Both the position numbers and the translations under genes were made by a program. Below are positions 1-4,837 of a stretch of DNA of 5,262 bases, in pieces. Source of the stretch: Ruminococcaceae bacterium UBA5579 (GTDB lineage: Bacteria > Bacillota > Clostridia > Oscillospirales > Ruminococcaceae); contig DILZ01000022.1 in the NCBI GenBank assembly GCA_002425305.1, forward strand, positions 16,216 through 21,477, in the 5' to 3' direction. Numbering within the stretch: position 1 is the stretch's first letter; every line of letters starts with the position of its first letter. The notes below the pieces were generated by a model that was not told the origin of the DNA, ran no database searches, and worked only from the letters and a program-made list of their open reading frames with translations.

Positions 1-1
1 G

Positions 2-1390
2 CTGCTTATGGGACTTCCCGGATCGGTGTTGGTCGGCGGTATGACGCAAAGCTGGATAGCTATCGGGTTGTTTATCGGTACATATCTCAACTGGCTTATC
101 GTTGCGAAACGGCTTCGCAAAATGAGCTACGCGGCAGGCGATGCTATCACTATACCCGAATATCTGCAAAAGAGGTTCTTTACGAAGTCACCAGTGGTTC
201 GTATTGTGTGCGCGGCGATAATTTTCTTTTTCTTCCTTATCTACACCGCGTCCGCGTTCAACGGCGGCGCAAAGCTCTTTGAGTTCGTGTTCGGCACCGA
301 ATATGAGGTATCTCTTACGATCGGCGCGCTGGTTATTATTTCGTACACGTTCCTTGGAGGATTTCTGGCGGTCTGCTGGACGGACTTGATACAGGGTCTT
401 TTGATGTTTGCAGCTTTGGTGGTAGTGCCTATTGTTGTGGTGATCAAAGTGCCGGATTTAGGCTCGGCGTTCCAGAATGCGCTTTCGGAAACCACCGAAA
501 TATGCGGAAATCAGATCACGGACTACTATTGGAGCTTTATTCACGCACCGGACGGAAAGCTGGCTACAACGACCATCGTTTCGGGGCTTGCTTGGGGACT
601 TGGATATTTCGGTATGCCGCATATCTTGGTGCGCTTTATGGCGATAAAGAACAGCGATATGATCAAAAAATCCCGTTTGATAGCAACGATCTGGGTGTTT
701 ATCACGCTTGTTGCGGCTGTGCTTGTCGGCGGTTTGGGAATGATCTTCCTCCACGACCCTAAAAATGCCGATCTGCTTGCGGCGTTCAACAAAATGGGTG
801 AAAGCGAAAAGATATTTATGTTCCTGTCAAGCTCGCTTCTGCCCGCGTTGATAGTCGGCGTTATTCTTTCGGCTATATTGGCGGCTATTATGAGTACGGC
901 GGATTCGCAGCTGCTTGTAACGTCCTCGGCGGTGACGAACGATATGTTCAAGATATTTAAAAAGAACGCCTCCGAAAAGACGCTGATGTGGATATCGCGC
1001 GGCACGGTTATTCTTGTTGCGGTGATTGCGTATGTTATCGCGCTTGACAAAGAGAGCACGGTAATGGGATTGGTGTCCTACGCTTGGGCGGGACTTGGCG
1101 CGGCGTTCGGACCGGTAATGATCCTCTCGCTTTTCTGGAAACGAATGACAATGCCGGGCGCGGTTGCCGGAATTATAACGGGCGGCGCGGCTGTCATAAT
1201 CTGGGAGAATGTCAAGGCGCTGAATAATACGGGAGTTTATTCGCTCCTCCCCGCGTTTGTGCTGGCAATGCTGGCGATAATTATCGTGTCGCTGGCTACA
1301 AAGGTGGATAAGGAACAGGTCGACGATCTGTTCAAACGAGCGTCAGCTCACGACATTGACAAAAAACCCGCCGACGGTTCGGCTGAATAA
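2..1390 (+). CDS. putP: Sodium:solute symporter, PutP-type sodium/proline symporter, 5'-truncated by window edge
   Basis: Membrane transporter of the SSS family, expected to couple sodium entry to proline uptake. The frame is open from base 2 (codons Leu-Leu before ATG at 8). That ATG is internal: LLMGLPG matches the end of the second helix of PutP, so roughly the first 60 residues lie outside the window. Visible family signatures, numbered from the ATG at 8, are GLPGSV at the start, SWIAIGL...YLNWLIVAKRLR (about 15-37), IPEYLQKRF, FLGGFLAVCWTDLIQG (about 115-130) and the IMSTADSQLLVTSSA block (about 294-308). The Ser-Thr at 296-297 corresponds to the Na2-site Ser/Thr of E. coli PutP (from knowledge of the family). 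About eleven hydrophobic segments remain, then a charged cytoplasmic tail. Compared with E. coli PutP there seems to be a longer loop near 164-185. Family is certain; proline as substrate is likely but inferred. Confidence 0.93.
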   Translation: MLMGLPGSVLVGGMTQSWIAIGLFIGTYLNWLIVAKRLRKMSYAAGDAITIPEYLQKRFFTKSPVVRIVCAAIIFFFFLIYTASAFNGGAKLFEFVFGTEYEVSLTIGALVIISYTFLGGFLAVCWTDLIQGLLMFAALVVVPIVVVIKVPDLGSAFQNALSETTEICGNQITDYYWSFIHAPDGKLATTTIVSGLAWGLGYFGMPHILVRFMAIKNSDMIKKSRLIATIWVFITLVAAVLVGGLGMIFLHDPKNADLLAAFNKMGESEKIFMFLSSSLLPALIVGVILSAILAAIMSTADSQLLVTSSAVTNDMFKIFKKNASEKTLMWISRGTVILVAVIAYVIALDKESTVMGLVSYAWAGLGAAFGPVMILSLFWKRMTMPGAVAGIITGGAAVIIWENVKALNNTGVYSLLPAFVLAMLAIIIVSLATKVDKEQVDDLFKRASAHDIDKKPADGSAE

Positions 1391-1394
1391 AAAG

Positions 1395-1426
1395 AAAGCT
1401 CGGAGTTTACGCTCCGAGCTTTTTTT
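1395..1426 (+). terminator. Intrinsic terminator of putP, probably bidirectional
   Basis: An 11-bp perfect stem (AAAGCTCGGAG at 1395-1405 with CTCCGAGCTTT at 1412-1422) encloses a six-base loop and runs into seven T's (1420-1426). It starts four bases after the putP stop. On the minus strand the hairpin is followed by TTTCTTT (complement of 1391-1397), so it can also stop transcription of the convergent XRE gene, whose TAA stop lies inside the T-tract at 1425-1427. Confidence 0.93.
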
Positions 1427-1646
1427 ATTTGAAGCCGCGATTGATGTTGTCAGATAGTCCGCTTATGTAGTCCATTGAAACGTTGTAGAGCTGTGCGAGC
1501 CGCGCCGCGCGGTCAAGCGGTATCTGACGCTTACCGTTCTCGTATTGAGCGTAGTAGCTCTGCGAGGTGCAAAGATAGGTTGCGATCTCGGATTGGGTAA
1601 GCTCGTTTTTCTCACGCAGTATCCGCAGTCTGTCGCCGATTATCAT
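1425..1646 (-). CDS. Small XRE/Cro-CI family helix-turn-helix transcriptional regulator
   Basis: A 73-residue single-domain DNA-binding protein. Residues 4-61 form an HTH_3 (Cro/C1) fold: GDRLRILREKNELTQ (4-18), first HTH helix about 17-25, recognition helix about 28-36 (SQSYYAQYE), then the typical NGKRQIPLD turn and a closing SMDYISGLSD. The last ten residues are a short polar tail, with no sensor, protease or dimerisation domain. The ATG at 1646 is preceded on the minus strand by AGGAAAGGAAG (1663-1653), ending six bases before the start, which supports this start. It is convergent with putP and divergent from the repeat lipoprotein gene. Inferred role: repressor of the divergent pair and probably of itself. 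The sequence does not show what signal it would sense. Its target could also lie elsewhere. Confidence 0.93.
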   Translation of the reverse strand: MIIGDRLRILREKNELTQSEIATYLCTSQSYYAQYENGKRQIPLDRAARLAQLYNVSMDYISGLSDNINRGFK

Positions 1647-1669
1647 TCTGATCTTCCTTTCCTATAAAT

Positions 1670-1691
1670 TGACGCAGGCGAACCTGTGTCA
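1670..1691. promoter_or_regulatory. 22-bp inverted repeat in the XRE gene leader (candidate operator or RNA hairpin)
   Basis: Half-sites TGACGCAGG (1670-1678) and CCTGTGTCA (1683-1691) are inverted copies differing at one position, separated by CGAA. In the leader RNA of the XRE gene this would fold into a nine-position stem with one A-C mismatch, closed by a UUCG tetraloop, six bases upstream of the purine-rich ribosome binding site. As DNA it has the symmetry expected for a dimeric HTH repressor site downstream of the XRE promoter. Either reading is inference. Confidence 0.5.
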
Positions 1692-1759
1692 TAATAGGTG
1701 TTGTTTTTTGTGCGAATCGGTTTGGTCTGCAAACTGTTCCGTTTCTTATTATTTTAAGT

Positions 1760-1768
1760 ATTATACCA
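1760..1768 (-). promoter_or_regulatory. Extended -10 promoter for the XRE regulator
   Basis: On the minus strand the sequence reads TGG-TATAAT (1768 down to 1760), a consensus -10 with the TGn extension. No good -35 box sits 17 bases upstream (ATAAAA there), which an extended -10 can tolerate. It predicts a start near 1753 and a leader of about 107 bases containing the 1670-1691 inverted repeat. Confidence 0.55.
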
Positions 1769-1819
1769 TAAGTGAACTTGCGTTTTATGAAAATAGTTTA
1801 AATATGAACTAAAACGATA

Positions 1820-1837
1820 CCGCGCTCCCGTGCGCGG
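1820..1837. promoter_or_regulatory. GC-rich inverted repeat abutting the lipoprotein promoter -10 box
   Basis: A perfect six-base inverted repeat, CCGCGC (1820-1825) and GCGCGG (1832-1837), with TCCCGT between. It fills the space between the -35 and -10 positions of the plus-strand promoter and ends two bases before TATAAT. It stands out as GC-rich within an otherwise AT-rich intergenic region. A bound protein here would block RNA polymerase, so it is a candidate operator for the divergent XRE protein or another repressor. Confidence 0.45.
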
Positions 1838-1839
1838 AG

Positions 1840-1845
1840 TATAAT
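1840..1845 (+). promoter_or_regulatory. -10 box of the repeat-lipoprotein / TM2 unit
   Basis: Consensus TATAAT at 1840-1845, 59 bases before the ATG at 1905. No recognisable -35 hexamer stands at 15-19 bases spacing (the region reads GATACCGC), and there is no TGn extension. The promoter may therefore need an activator or be weak. Confidence 0.5.
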
Positions 1846-1904
1846 ATAGGTGAAATTGCGCAAAAGCGATTTGATGTGAATTTATCAGCGGAAGGAGAAT
1901 TTTT

Positions 1905-2591
1905 ATGAGATCAAAAAGTGTTTTGGCGGTCGTGTGCGCCGCAGCGGTGGCTACGAGCCTTTCAGGTTGCCGTCTGTCCGGAAGAGTGTCTGTCAATTCA
2001 AATTCCGGTGCGGAAAGCTCCGTTAATTTGCAAAGCAGTGATCCGGCGGTAAGCACCTCTTTAGGCGCGAGTGAAAGTCAACCGGATATAAGCGAACCCG
2101 TAAGTGAGCAGACAAGCGAGCCTGTAAGTGAACCCGCAAGCGAGTCTGTAAGTGAGCCAGCAAGCGAACCTGTTTCGGCAGCGGAAAGCAAGCCCGAAGA
2201 TAACAGCCCCGGAGGAGCGGAAGGTATATTCAGCGGTTTGACCTTTGAAGGAATTTATAACGATTATGCAAAGCAGATCGATGAAGAAACCGAACAGTGC
2301 ATTAACCAATTAAATGCCAATAAAAGTGATTTGGATAAGATTTCCGATATTTCCGCAGACGGTATAGATAAATTAGCTGATTTGTGTGCCGAGGGTATTG
2401 ACAAAATGGCAGATAGGATCGATTTAAACACTATGGGATACAGCGAATGGGCGAACAAACTGACTTCAAAATATATGGCGAAGTCGCAAGAGATTACATC
2501 AAAGTATATGGAATTGTCTATGAACGCTGCAATGGACGATTATAACAGCATTTTGGACGATGCGTTTGGCGGCTTGGATTTCGGTTTTTGA
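1905..2591 (+). CDS. Secreted lipoprotein with Ser-Glu-Pro repeat linker and 11-residue helical repeats
   Basis: A 228-residue predicted lipoprotein anchored on the outer face of the membrane. Residues 1-21 are a type II signal peptide (RSK, then hydrophobic 6-19) ending in lipobox LSGC with the lipidated Cys22. Residues 23-62 are Ser/Asn-rich. Residues 63-90 are seven tetrapeptides of the form SEPV/SEPA (one SEQT, one SESV). Residues 91-107 are a Pro/Gly-containing linker. Residues about 117-215 are a charged helical domain built on an 11-residue period: ADGIDKLADLC at 151-161 is echoed by AEGIDKMADRI at 162-172, and TSKYMAKSQEI at 187-197 by TSKYMELSMNA at 198-208. It ends in a glycine- and phenylalanine-rich tail (AFGGLDFGF). 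AAGGAG at 1892-1897, seven bases before ATG, fixes the start. It lies 51 bases upstream of the TM2 gene with no terminator between, so they are probably co-transcribed. I recognise no family. The helical part could be a coiled coil or a surface-lying amphipathic helix. Confidence 0.88.
   Translation: MRSKSVLAVVCAAAVATSLSGCRLSGRVSVNSNSGAESSVNLQSSDPAVSTSLGASESQPDISEPVSEQTSEPVSEPASESVSEPASEPVSAAESKPEDNSPGGAEGIFSGLTFEGIYNDYAKQIDEETEQCINQLNANKSDLDKISDISADGIDKLADLCAEGIDKMADRIDLNTMGYSEWANKLTSKYMAKSQEITSKYMELSMNAAMDDYNSILDDAFGGLDFGF
2091..2174 (+). repeat. In-frame tandem repeat encoding SEPV/SEPA: 3.5 copies of a 24-bp unit
   Basis: Seven 12-bp units encode seven Ser-Glu-x-x tetrapeptides. The serine codons alternate strictly AGC, AGT, AGC, AGT, AGC, AGT, AGC, and GTA recurs after the AGC units. 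The real duplicated unit is therefore 24 bp (AGCGARCCYGTA then AGTGARCCNGCA), present 3.5 times with point differences. This is a variable-length-prone spacer that lifts the C-terminal domain away from the membrane anchor. Confidence 0.9.
2319..2549 (+). repeat. Degenerate 33-bp coding repeats (11-residue helical period)
   Basis: Reading residues 139-215 of the lipoprotein in blocks of 11 aligns NKSDLDKISDI, SADGIDKLADL, CAEGIDKMADR, IDLNTMGYSEW, ANKLTSKYMAK, SQEITSKYMEL and SMNAAMDDYNS. Hydrophobic residues recur near block positions 4-5 and 8-9, with charged residues between. Similarity is mainly at protein level. Eleven-residue periods are typical of long straight coiled coils and of amphipathic membrane-surface helices. 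Confidence 0.65.
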
Positions 2592-2642
2592 TAAGCAGCA
2601 TATTAGTATCAAAGGTTAGATTTATTAGAAAGGAAATTGATT

Positions 2643-3146
2643 ATGGACAATCAAAACAACGGCGTAAATTTACAAAAGGAGAATAGCGTCGAAATTCCGG
2701 CGTTTCCCGCAAATACTTACGGGTATGCAAATCAGCCGGTTTATCCGGCGAATACAAGTATGGCTGTGCAGGCTCCTGCGGCAGGCAATTTTAAGTTCTG
2801 CAAATTCTGCGCGGCGCAGATACCTATGGACGCGGTTCTTTGCACTTCGTGCGGAAGACAGGTCGAGCAGCTTCAGGGAGCAAATCCTTCGCAGCAGCAG
2901 ATCGTGATAAACAACGCCAATACCAACACCGCCGTTGCGGGAGTTCCTATGGGAAAGAAAAAGAGCAAGTGGGTATGCCTGGCGCTGTGGGCGTTCTTGG
3001 GAATTTTTGGTGGACATAAATTCTACGACGGTAAGATCGGATCGGGACTACTGTATATGTTCACTGCGGGATTTTTCCTTATTGGTTGGTTTATAGACCT
3101 GTTTGCGATACTTAACAGACCCAATCCGTATTATGTTGGGTATTGA
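2643..3146 (+). CDS. Zinc-ribbon and TM2-domain membrane protein
   Basis: A 167-residue protein with three parts. Residues 1-49 are a low-complexity Asn/Pro/Ala/Tyr-rich tail. Residues 50-74 are a zinc ribbon, CKFC (53-56) then CTSC (67-70), four cysteines spaced CxxC-x10-CxxC. Residues 108-157 are a TM2 domain: a hydrophobic segment 110-122, the conserved GGHKFYDGKIGSG turn (123-135), and a second segment 136-157 with the characteristic Asp (D152) in WFIDLFAIL. Residues 158-167 are NRPNPYYVGY. A Gln/Asn-rich spacer (78-97) separates ribbon and membrane domain. Start choice: ATG at 2643 lies eight bases after AAAGGA (2629-2634). The in-frame TTG at 2637 would leave only two bases, so it is rejected. 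TM2 proteins are widespread but mostly of unknown function. Zinc-ribbon fusions are a known architecture in Firmicutes. Second gene after the repeat lipoprotein, followed by a strong terminator. Confidence 0.93.
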   Translation: MDNQNNGVNLQKENSVEIPAFPANTYGYANQPVYPANTSMAVQAPAAGNFKFCKFCAAQIPMDAVLCTSCGRQVEQLQGANPSQQQIVINNANTNTAVAGVPMGKKKSKWVCLALWAFLGIFGGHKFYDGKIGSGLLYMFTAGFFLIGWFIDLFAILNRPNPYYVGY

Positions 3147-3185
3147 TATCCCTAAAATTCTCGTAGGTATAATTTGTGTTTCTCA

Positions 3186-3225
3186 TTAAAAGTTTTCCCC
3201 GCTGTTTGGCGGGGAAAACTTTTAA
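3186..3225 (+). terminator. Intrinsic terminator after the TM2 gene
   Basis: A 17-bp perfect stem (3186-3202 with 3209-3225), core TTTTCCCCGC / GCGGGGAAAA, with the six-base loop TGTTTG. The right arm ends in CTTTTAA, so the U-tract is short and partly inside the stem. It is nearly symmetric and could work in both directions. It closes the lipoprotein-TM2 unit 40 bases after the stop. Confidence 0.88.
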
Positions 3226-3242
3226 ATAAATCGATCTTCCTC

Positions 3243-3271
3243 TTGACACACTTCCAAAAGTATGTTATAAT
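3243..3271 (+). promoter_or_regulatory. Perfect-consensus sigma-A promoter of the small membrane protein gene
   Basis: TTGACA (3243-3248), a 17-base spacer and TATAAT (3266-3271), with a TGT extension directly before the -10. All core positions match consensus. The predicted start near 3278 leaves a leader of only about 16 bases, just enough for the ribosome binding site, so little room remains for leader regulation. Confidence 0.92.
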
Positions 3272-3293
3272 AAAAATCAAGAGGTGATGTTAT

Positions 3294-3680
3294 ATGAAAA
3301 AGGTTTTAAAAATCACGGCGTGGCTTTGCCTGCTTATGGCGTTGGCGGCGGTGATATGCGGAATATTCGCGTTTAAGATAACAAACCGCTCGTTCTTTGT
3401 GGGGTATTCGCTGTTCGGCATTATAGCGGACGGCGGCATAATGGGCTTTATAGGCAATTTGGCTATAATCGCGTTTACGGTGATTTGCTATGGTCTGGCG
3501 GGACTGAACACCCTTGCCGACAGAAAGAAAGAGGCGCTCATTTGGTCGGCGATAACCTCGCTTCTTGCGATAGTTTCGCTTGTCACGGCGTTGATAGGTC
3601 GCAAAATGACTTTTGGTGATGTTGTCGTTGCGGCTATACCGATAGTGCAGACGCTTCTTATCATTAAGTGCGCGGATTGA
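3294..3680 (+). CDS. Small four-helix integral membrane protein of unknown function
   Basis: A 128-residue very hydrophobic protein. Predicted membrane segments are about 8-27, 48-71, 81-101 and 107-124. The N-terminus MKKVLK and the loop DRKKE (76-80) carry the positive charge, suggesting both ends face the cytoplasm. The 28-47 loop (KITNRSFFVGYSLFG) and a short loop GRKMTFGD (102-109) join the others. There are no catalytic or metal-binding motifs and no transporter signature. AGAGGTGA at 3280-3287 precedes ATG 3294 at proper distance. It has its own perfect promoter and no clear terminator before the next gene 59 bases on, so some read-through into the AT-rich lipoprotein gene is likely. 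I do not recognise the family. Confidence 0.85.
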   Translation: MKKVLKITAWLCLLMALAAVICGIFAFKITNRSFFVGYSLFGIIADGGIMGFIGNLAIIAFTVICYGLAGLNTLADRKKEALIWSAITSLLAIVSLVTALIGRKMTFGDVVVAAIPIVQTLLIIKCAD

Positions 3681-3739
3681 AAAACAATACATACGTCGGG
3701 GAACGGCAGCATTTTTTTATTTTTGTTCGTGAGGTAACT

Positions 3740-4018
3740 ATGAGAAAAATTTTAACATTGTTAATTATTGTTGTTTTGCTTACGGGGTGCGGAAATGCAA
3801 ATAACAGTAACTATAATGATTTGGCTAGCTCTTTGGAACAAGAAAATACATATAAAGTAAAAATTCATATTAATTTTACTCCTAACATTTTATTGAGTAA
3901 ATACGATGTCAATGTAGATGTTGATGGGGCGAAACAAGGAACGCTTGAACACGGATCGGACGGTGATTATGAGCTTTGTTTGAAAGAGGGTGAGCATACA
4001 CTTTTATTTTCGAAATAA
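3740..4018 (+). CDS. N-terminal fragment: lipoprotein signal and first half of a beta domain
   Basis: A 92-residue frame starting at ATG 3740, after GAGGTAA at 3731-3737. The frame stays open upstream to a GTG at 3668, but that would overlap the preceding gene's stop and bury the signal peptide, so ATG 3740 is chosen. RKILTLLIIVVLLTGC is a clear lipoprotein signal (Cys17). The rest is a polar Asn-rich stretch and strands through KVKIHINFTPN and YDVNVDVDG, ending abruptly at GEHTLLFSK-stop where the fold should continue. If translated as is, it would yield a lipid-anchored, probably unstable stub. Confidence 0.7.
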   Translation: MRKILTLLIIVVLLTGCGNANNSNYNDLASSLEQENTYKVKIHINFTPNILLSKYDVNVDVDGAKQGTLEHGSDGDYELCLKEGEHTLLFSK

Positions 4019-4745
4019 GGATAAGTCCGCAATAAATGGGAGCGTGAAATTTAATGTTACAGGCGAAATGGGAGTTTCATTCAAAATAATGTGTCACAGT
4101 GACAATATTGAAGTACAAGAGGAAAATGTAGTAAATATAAATGACATAAGTGAGAATGAGGCAATTGTTCCGTCTTCCGCTGAAAATTATAAACACAAGA
4201 ACTACAATGAGATAGTCAAATCTTTGGAAGACGCAGGGTTTACAAATGTTTCAACAGAAAAAATTTTTGATATTGTATGGGGGATAACCCAAGAGGGTGA
4301 GTCCGATAAAGTTTCTATCAACGGAAAAACGGATTTTAATTACGGAGACGTTTTTCCAAAAGATGCTGTTATTATAGTGACATATCATCTAAAACAAGAG
4401 GACGACCCATTAAGACCCGTTACAAGTGAGACTGAATCCAATATTTCCATACCAGAGCAAAGTGAGATTGAGAGCAACACTTCGACTGACGGCAATGAAG
4501 TTAATGATAAAGGGTATTATCGTTTGGCATTTGAAAAATACGGACGAAATGCATATCCGTATGGATTTAAATGTCATTGGATTATGGACTTGCGCGTTGA
4601 AGAAAAGGTAAATGATAATACGTACTATTTTATGGTTGGAGTAACCATTACCAATGAATTTGGTGTGGAGAGAAAGGGAGTTGCTCACGGAATAGTTGTA
4701 CACGAAGACTCAATTTATTATGTGGATACGTTTGGTGTTAGTTAG
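3990..4745 (+). CDS. C-terminal fragment: PASTA-like domain and C-terminal domain in shifted frame
   Basis: The frame is open from GTG 3990 to TAG 4743-4745 (251 residues at most). The GTG abuts AGAGG with no spacing and its first residues are out-of-frame reading of the upstream fragment. True homologous sequence starts about NKDKSAING (from about 4013). The next in-frame ATG, at 4068, has only a weak upstream purine stretch. It carries the second half of the beta domain, the PASTA-like domain, a Ser/Glu linker and the aromatic-rich C-terminal domain, but no export signal of its own. Alone it would remain in the cytoplasm, so it is best read as the tail of the broken 3740 gene. Confidence 0.65.
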   Translation: MSIHFYFRNKDKSAINGSVKFNVTGEMGVSFKIMCHSDNIEVQEENVVNINDISENEAIVPSSAENYKHKNYNEIVKSLEDAGFTNVSTEKIFDIVWGITQEGESDKVSINGKTDFNYGDVFPKDAVIIVTYHLKQEDDPLRPVTSETESNISIPEQSEIESNTSTDGNEVNDKGYYRLAFEKYGRNAYPYGFKCHWIMDLRVEEKVNDNTYYFMVGVTITNEFGVERKGVAHGIVVHEDSIYYVDTFGVS

Positions 4746-4751
4746 ACATTG

Positions 4752-4763
4752 AACAATATTGTT
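4752..4763. other. Perfect 12-bp palindrome downstream of the lipoprotein gene
   Basis: AACAATATTGTT is fully self-complementary and lies six bases after the stop. It is followed by a short tandem AATGTT-AATGTT. The surroundings are very AT-rich, so chance is plausible. It has no loop and too few G-C pairs to be a terminator. Confidence 0.3.
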
Positions 4764-4803
4764 TTTATAAATGTTAATGTTTTAAATGCCAACAAGAAAA
4801 TAT

Positions 4804-4837
4804 AAAAATAAGCGGAAGAAATTCCGCTTATTTTTTT
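4804..4837 (+). terminator. Intrinsic terminator after the AT-rich lipoprotein gene
   Basis: A 14-bp perfect stem (4804-4817 with 4822-4835), core AAGCGGAA / TTCCGCTT, capped by a GAAA tetraloop and followed by seven T's (4831-4837). A textbook Rho-independent terminator that insulates the downstream aconitase promoter. Confidence 0.95.

Larger units (their letters stand above)
3740..4745 (+). pseudogene. Frameshifted lipoprotein gene with PASTA-like domain (full span)
   Basis: Two overlapping frames together read as one lipoprotein. Removing one A from AAA at 4013-4015 turns SK-stop into ...LLFS-NKDKSAING... and gives a continuous 334-residue product. In that product: signal peptide 1-16 with lipobox LTGC (Cys17); a beta-rich domain 36-116 (YDVNVDVDGAKQGTL through GEMGVSFKI) cut in the middle by the frameshift; a PASTA-like domain about 152-217 (YNEIVKSLEDAGFTNV, DKVSINGKTDFNYGDVFPKDA, IIVTYHLK); a Ser/Glu/Thr linker 219-257; and a C-terminal domain 258-334 containing YPYGFKCHWIMDL and VGVTITNEFGVERKG. 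The break falls inside a domain and the second frame lacks a convincing start, which argues for one broken gene (or a sequencing error) rather than two genes. The gene is markedly more AT-rich than its neighbours. Family resemblance to clostridial PASTA-like lipoproteins is from memory. Confidence 0.75.

Noticed and set aside
541..1059. Long open frame on the minus strand (172 codons) inside putP.
   Set aside because: It is a shadow of the symporter's coding strand: no ribosome binding site, no recognisable domain, and it fully overlaps a strongly conserved gene.
2637..2642. Upstream TTG start for the TM2 protein.
   Set aside because: Only two bases separate it from the ribosome binding site; ATG 2643 has normal spacing.
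3143..3173. Possible promoter TTGATA / TATAAT overlapping the TM2 stop codon and leading into the 3186-3225 hairpin, which would make a very short hairpin RNA.
   Set aside because: The spacer is 19 bases and the -35 lies in coding sequence; the hairpin is adequately explained as the TM2 terminator.
3306..3692. 128-codon minus-strand frame opposite the small membrane protein.
   Set aside because: Composition is rich in Arg/Tyr/His as expected from the antisense of a hydrophobic gene; there is no start signal, and the plus strand has a perfect promoter and ribosome binding site.
3690..3726. T-rich run after the small membrane protein gene as a terminator.
   Set aside because: No stable hairpin precedes the T's; only three- to four-base pairings can be drawn.
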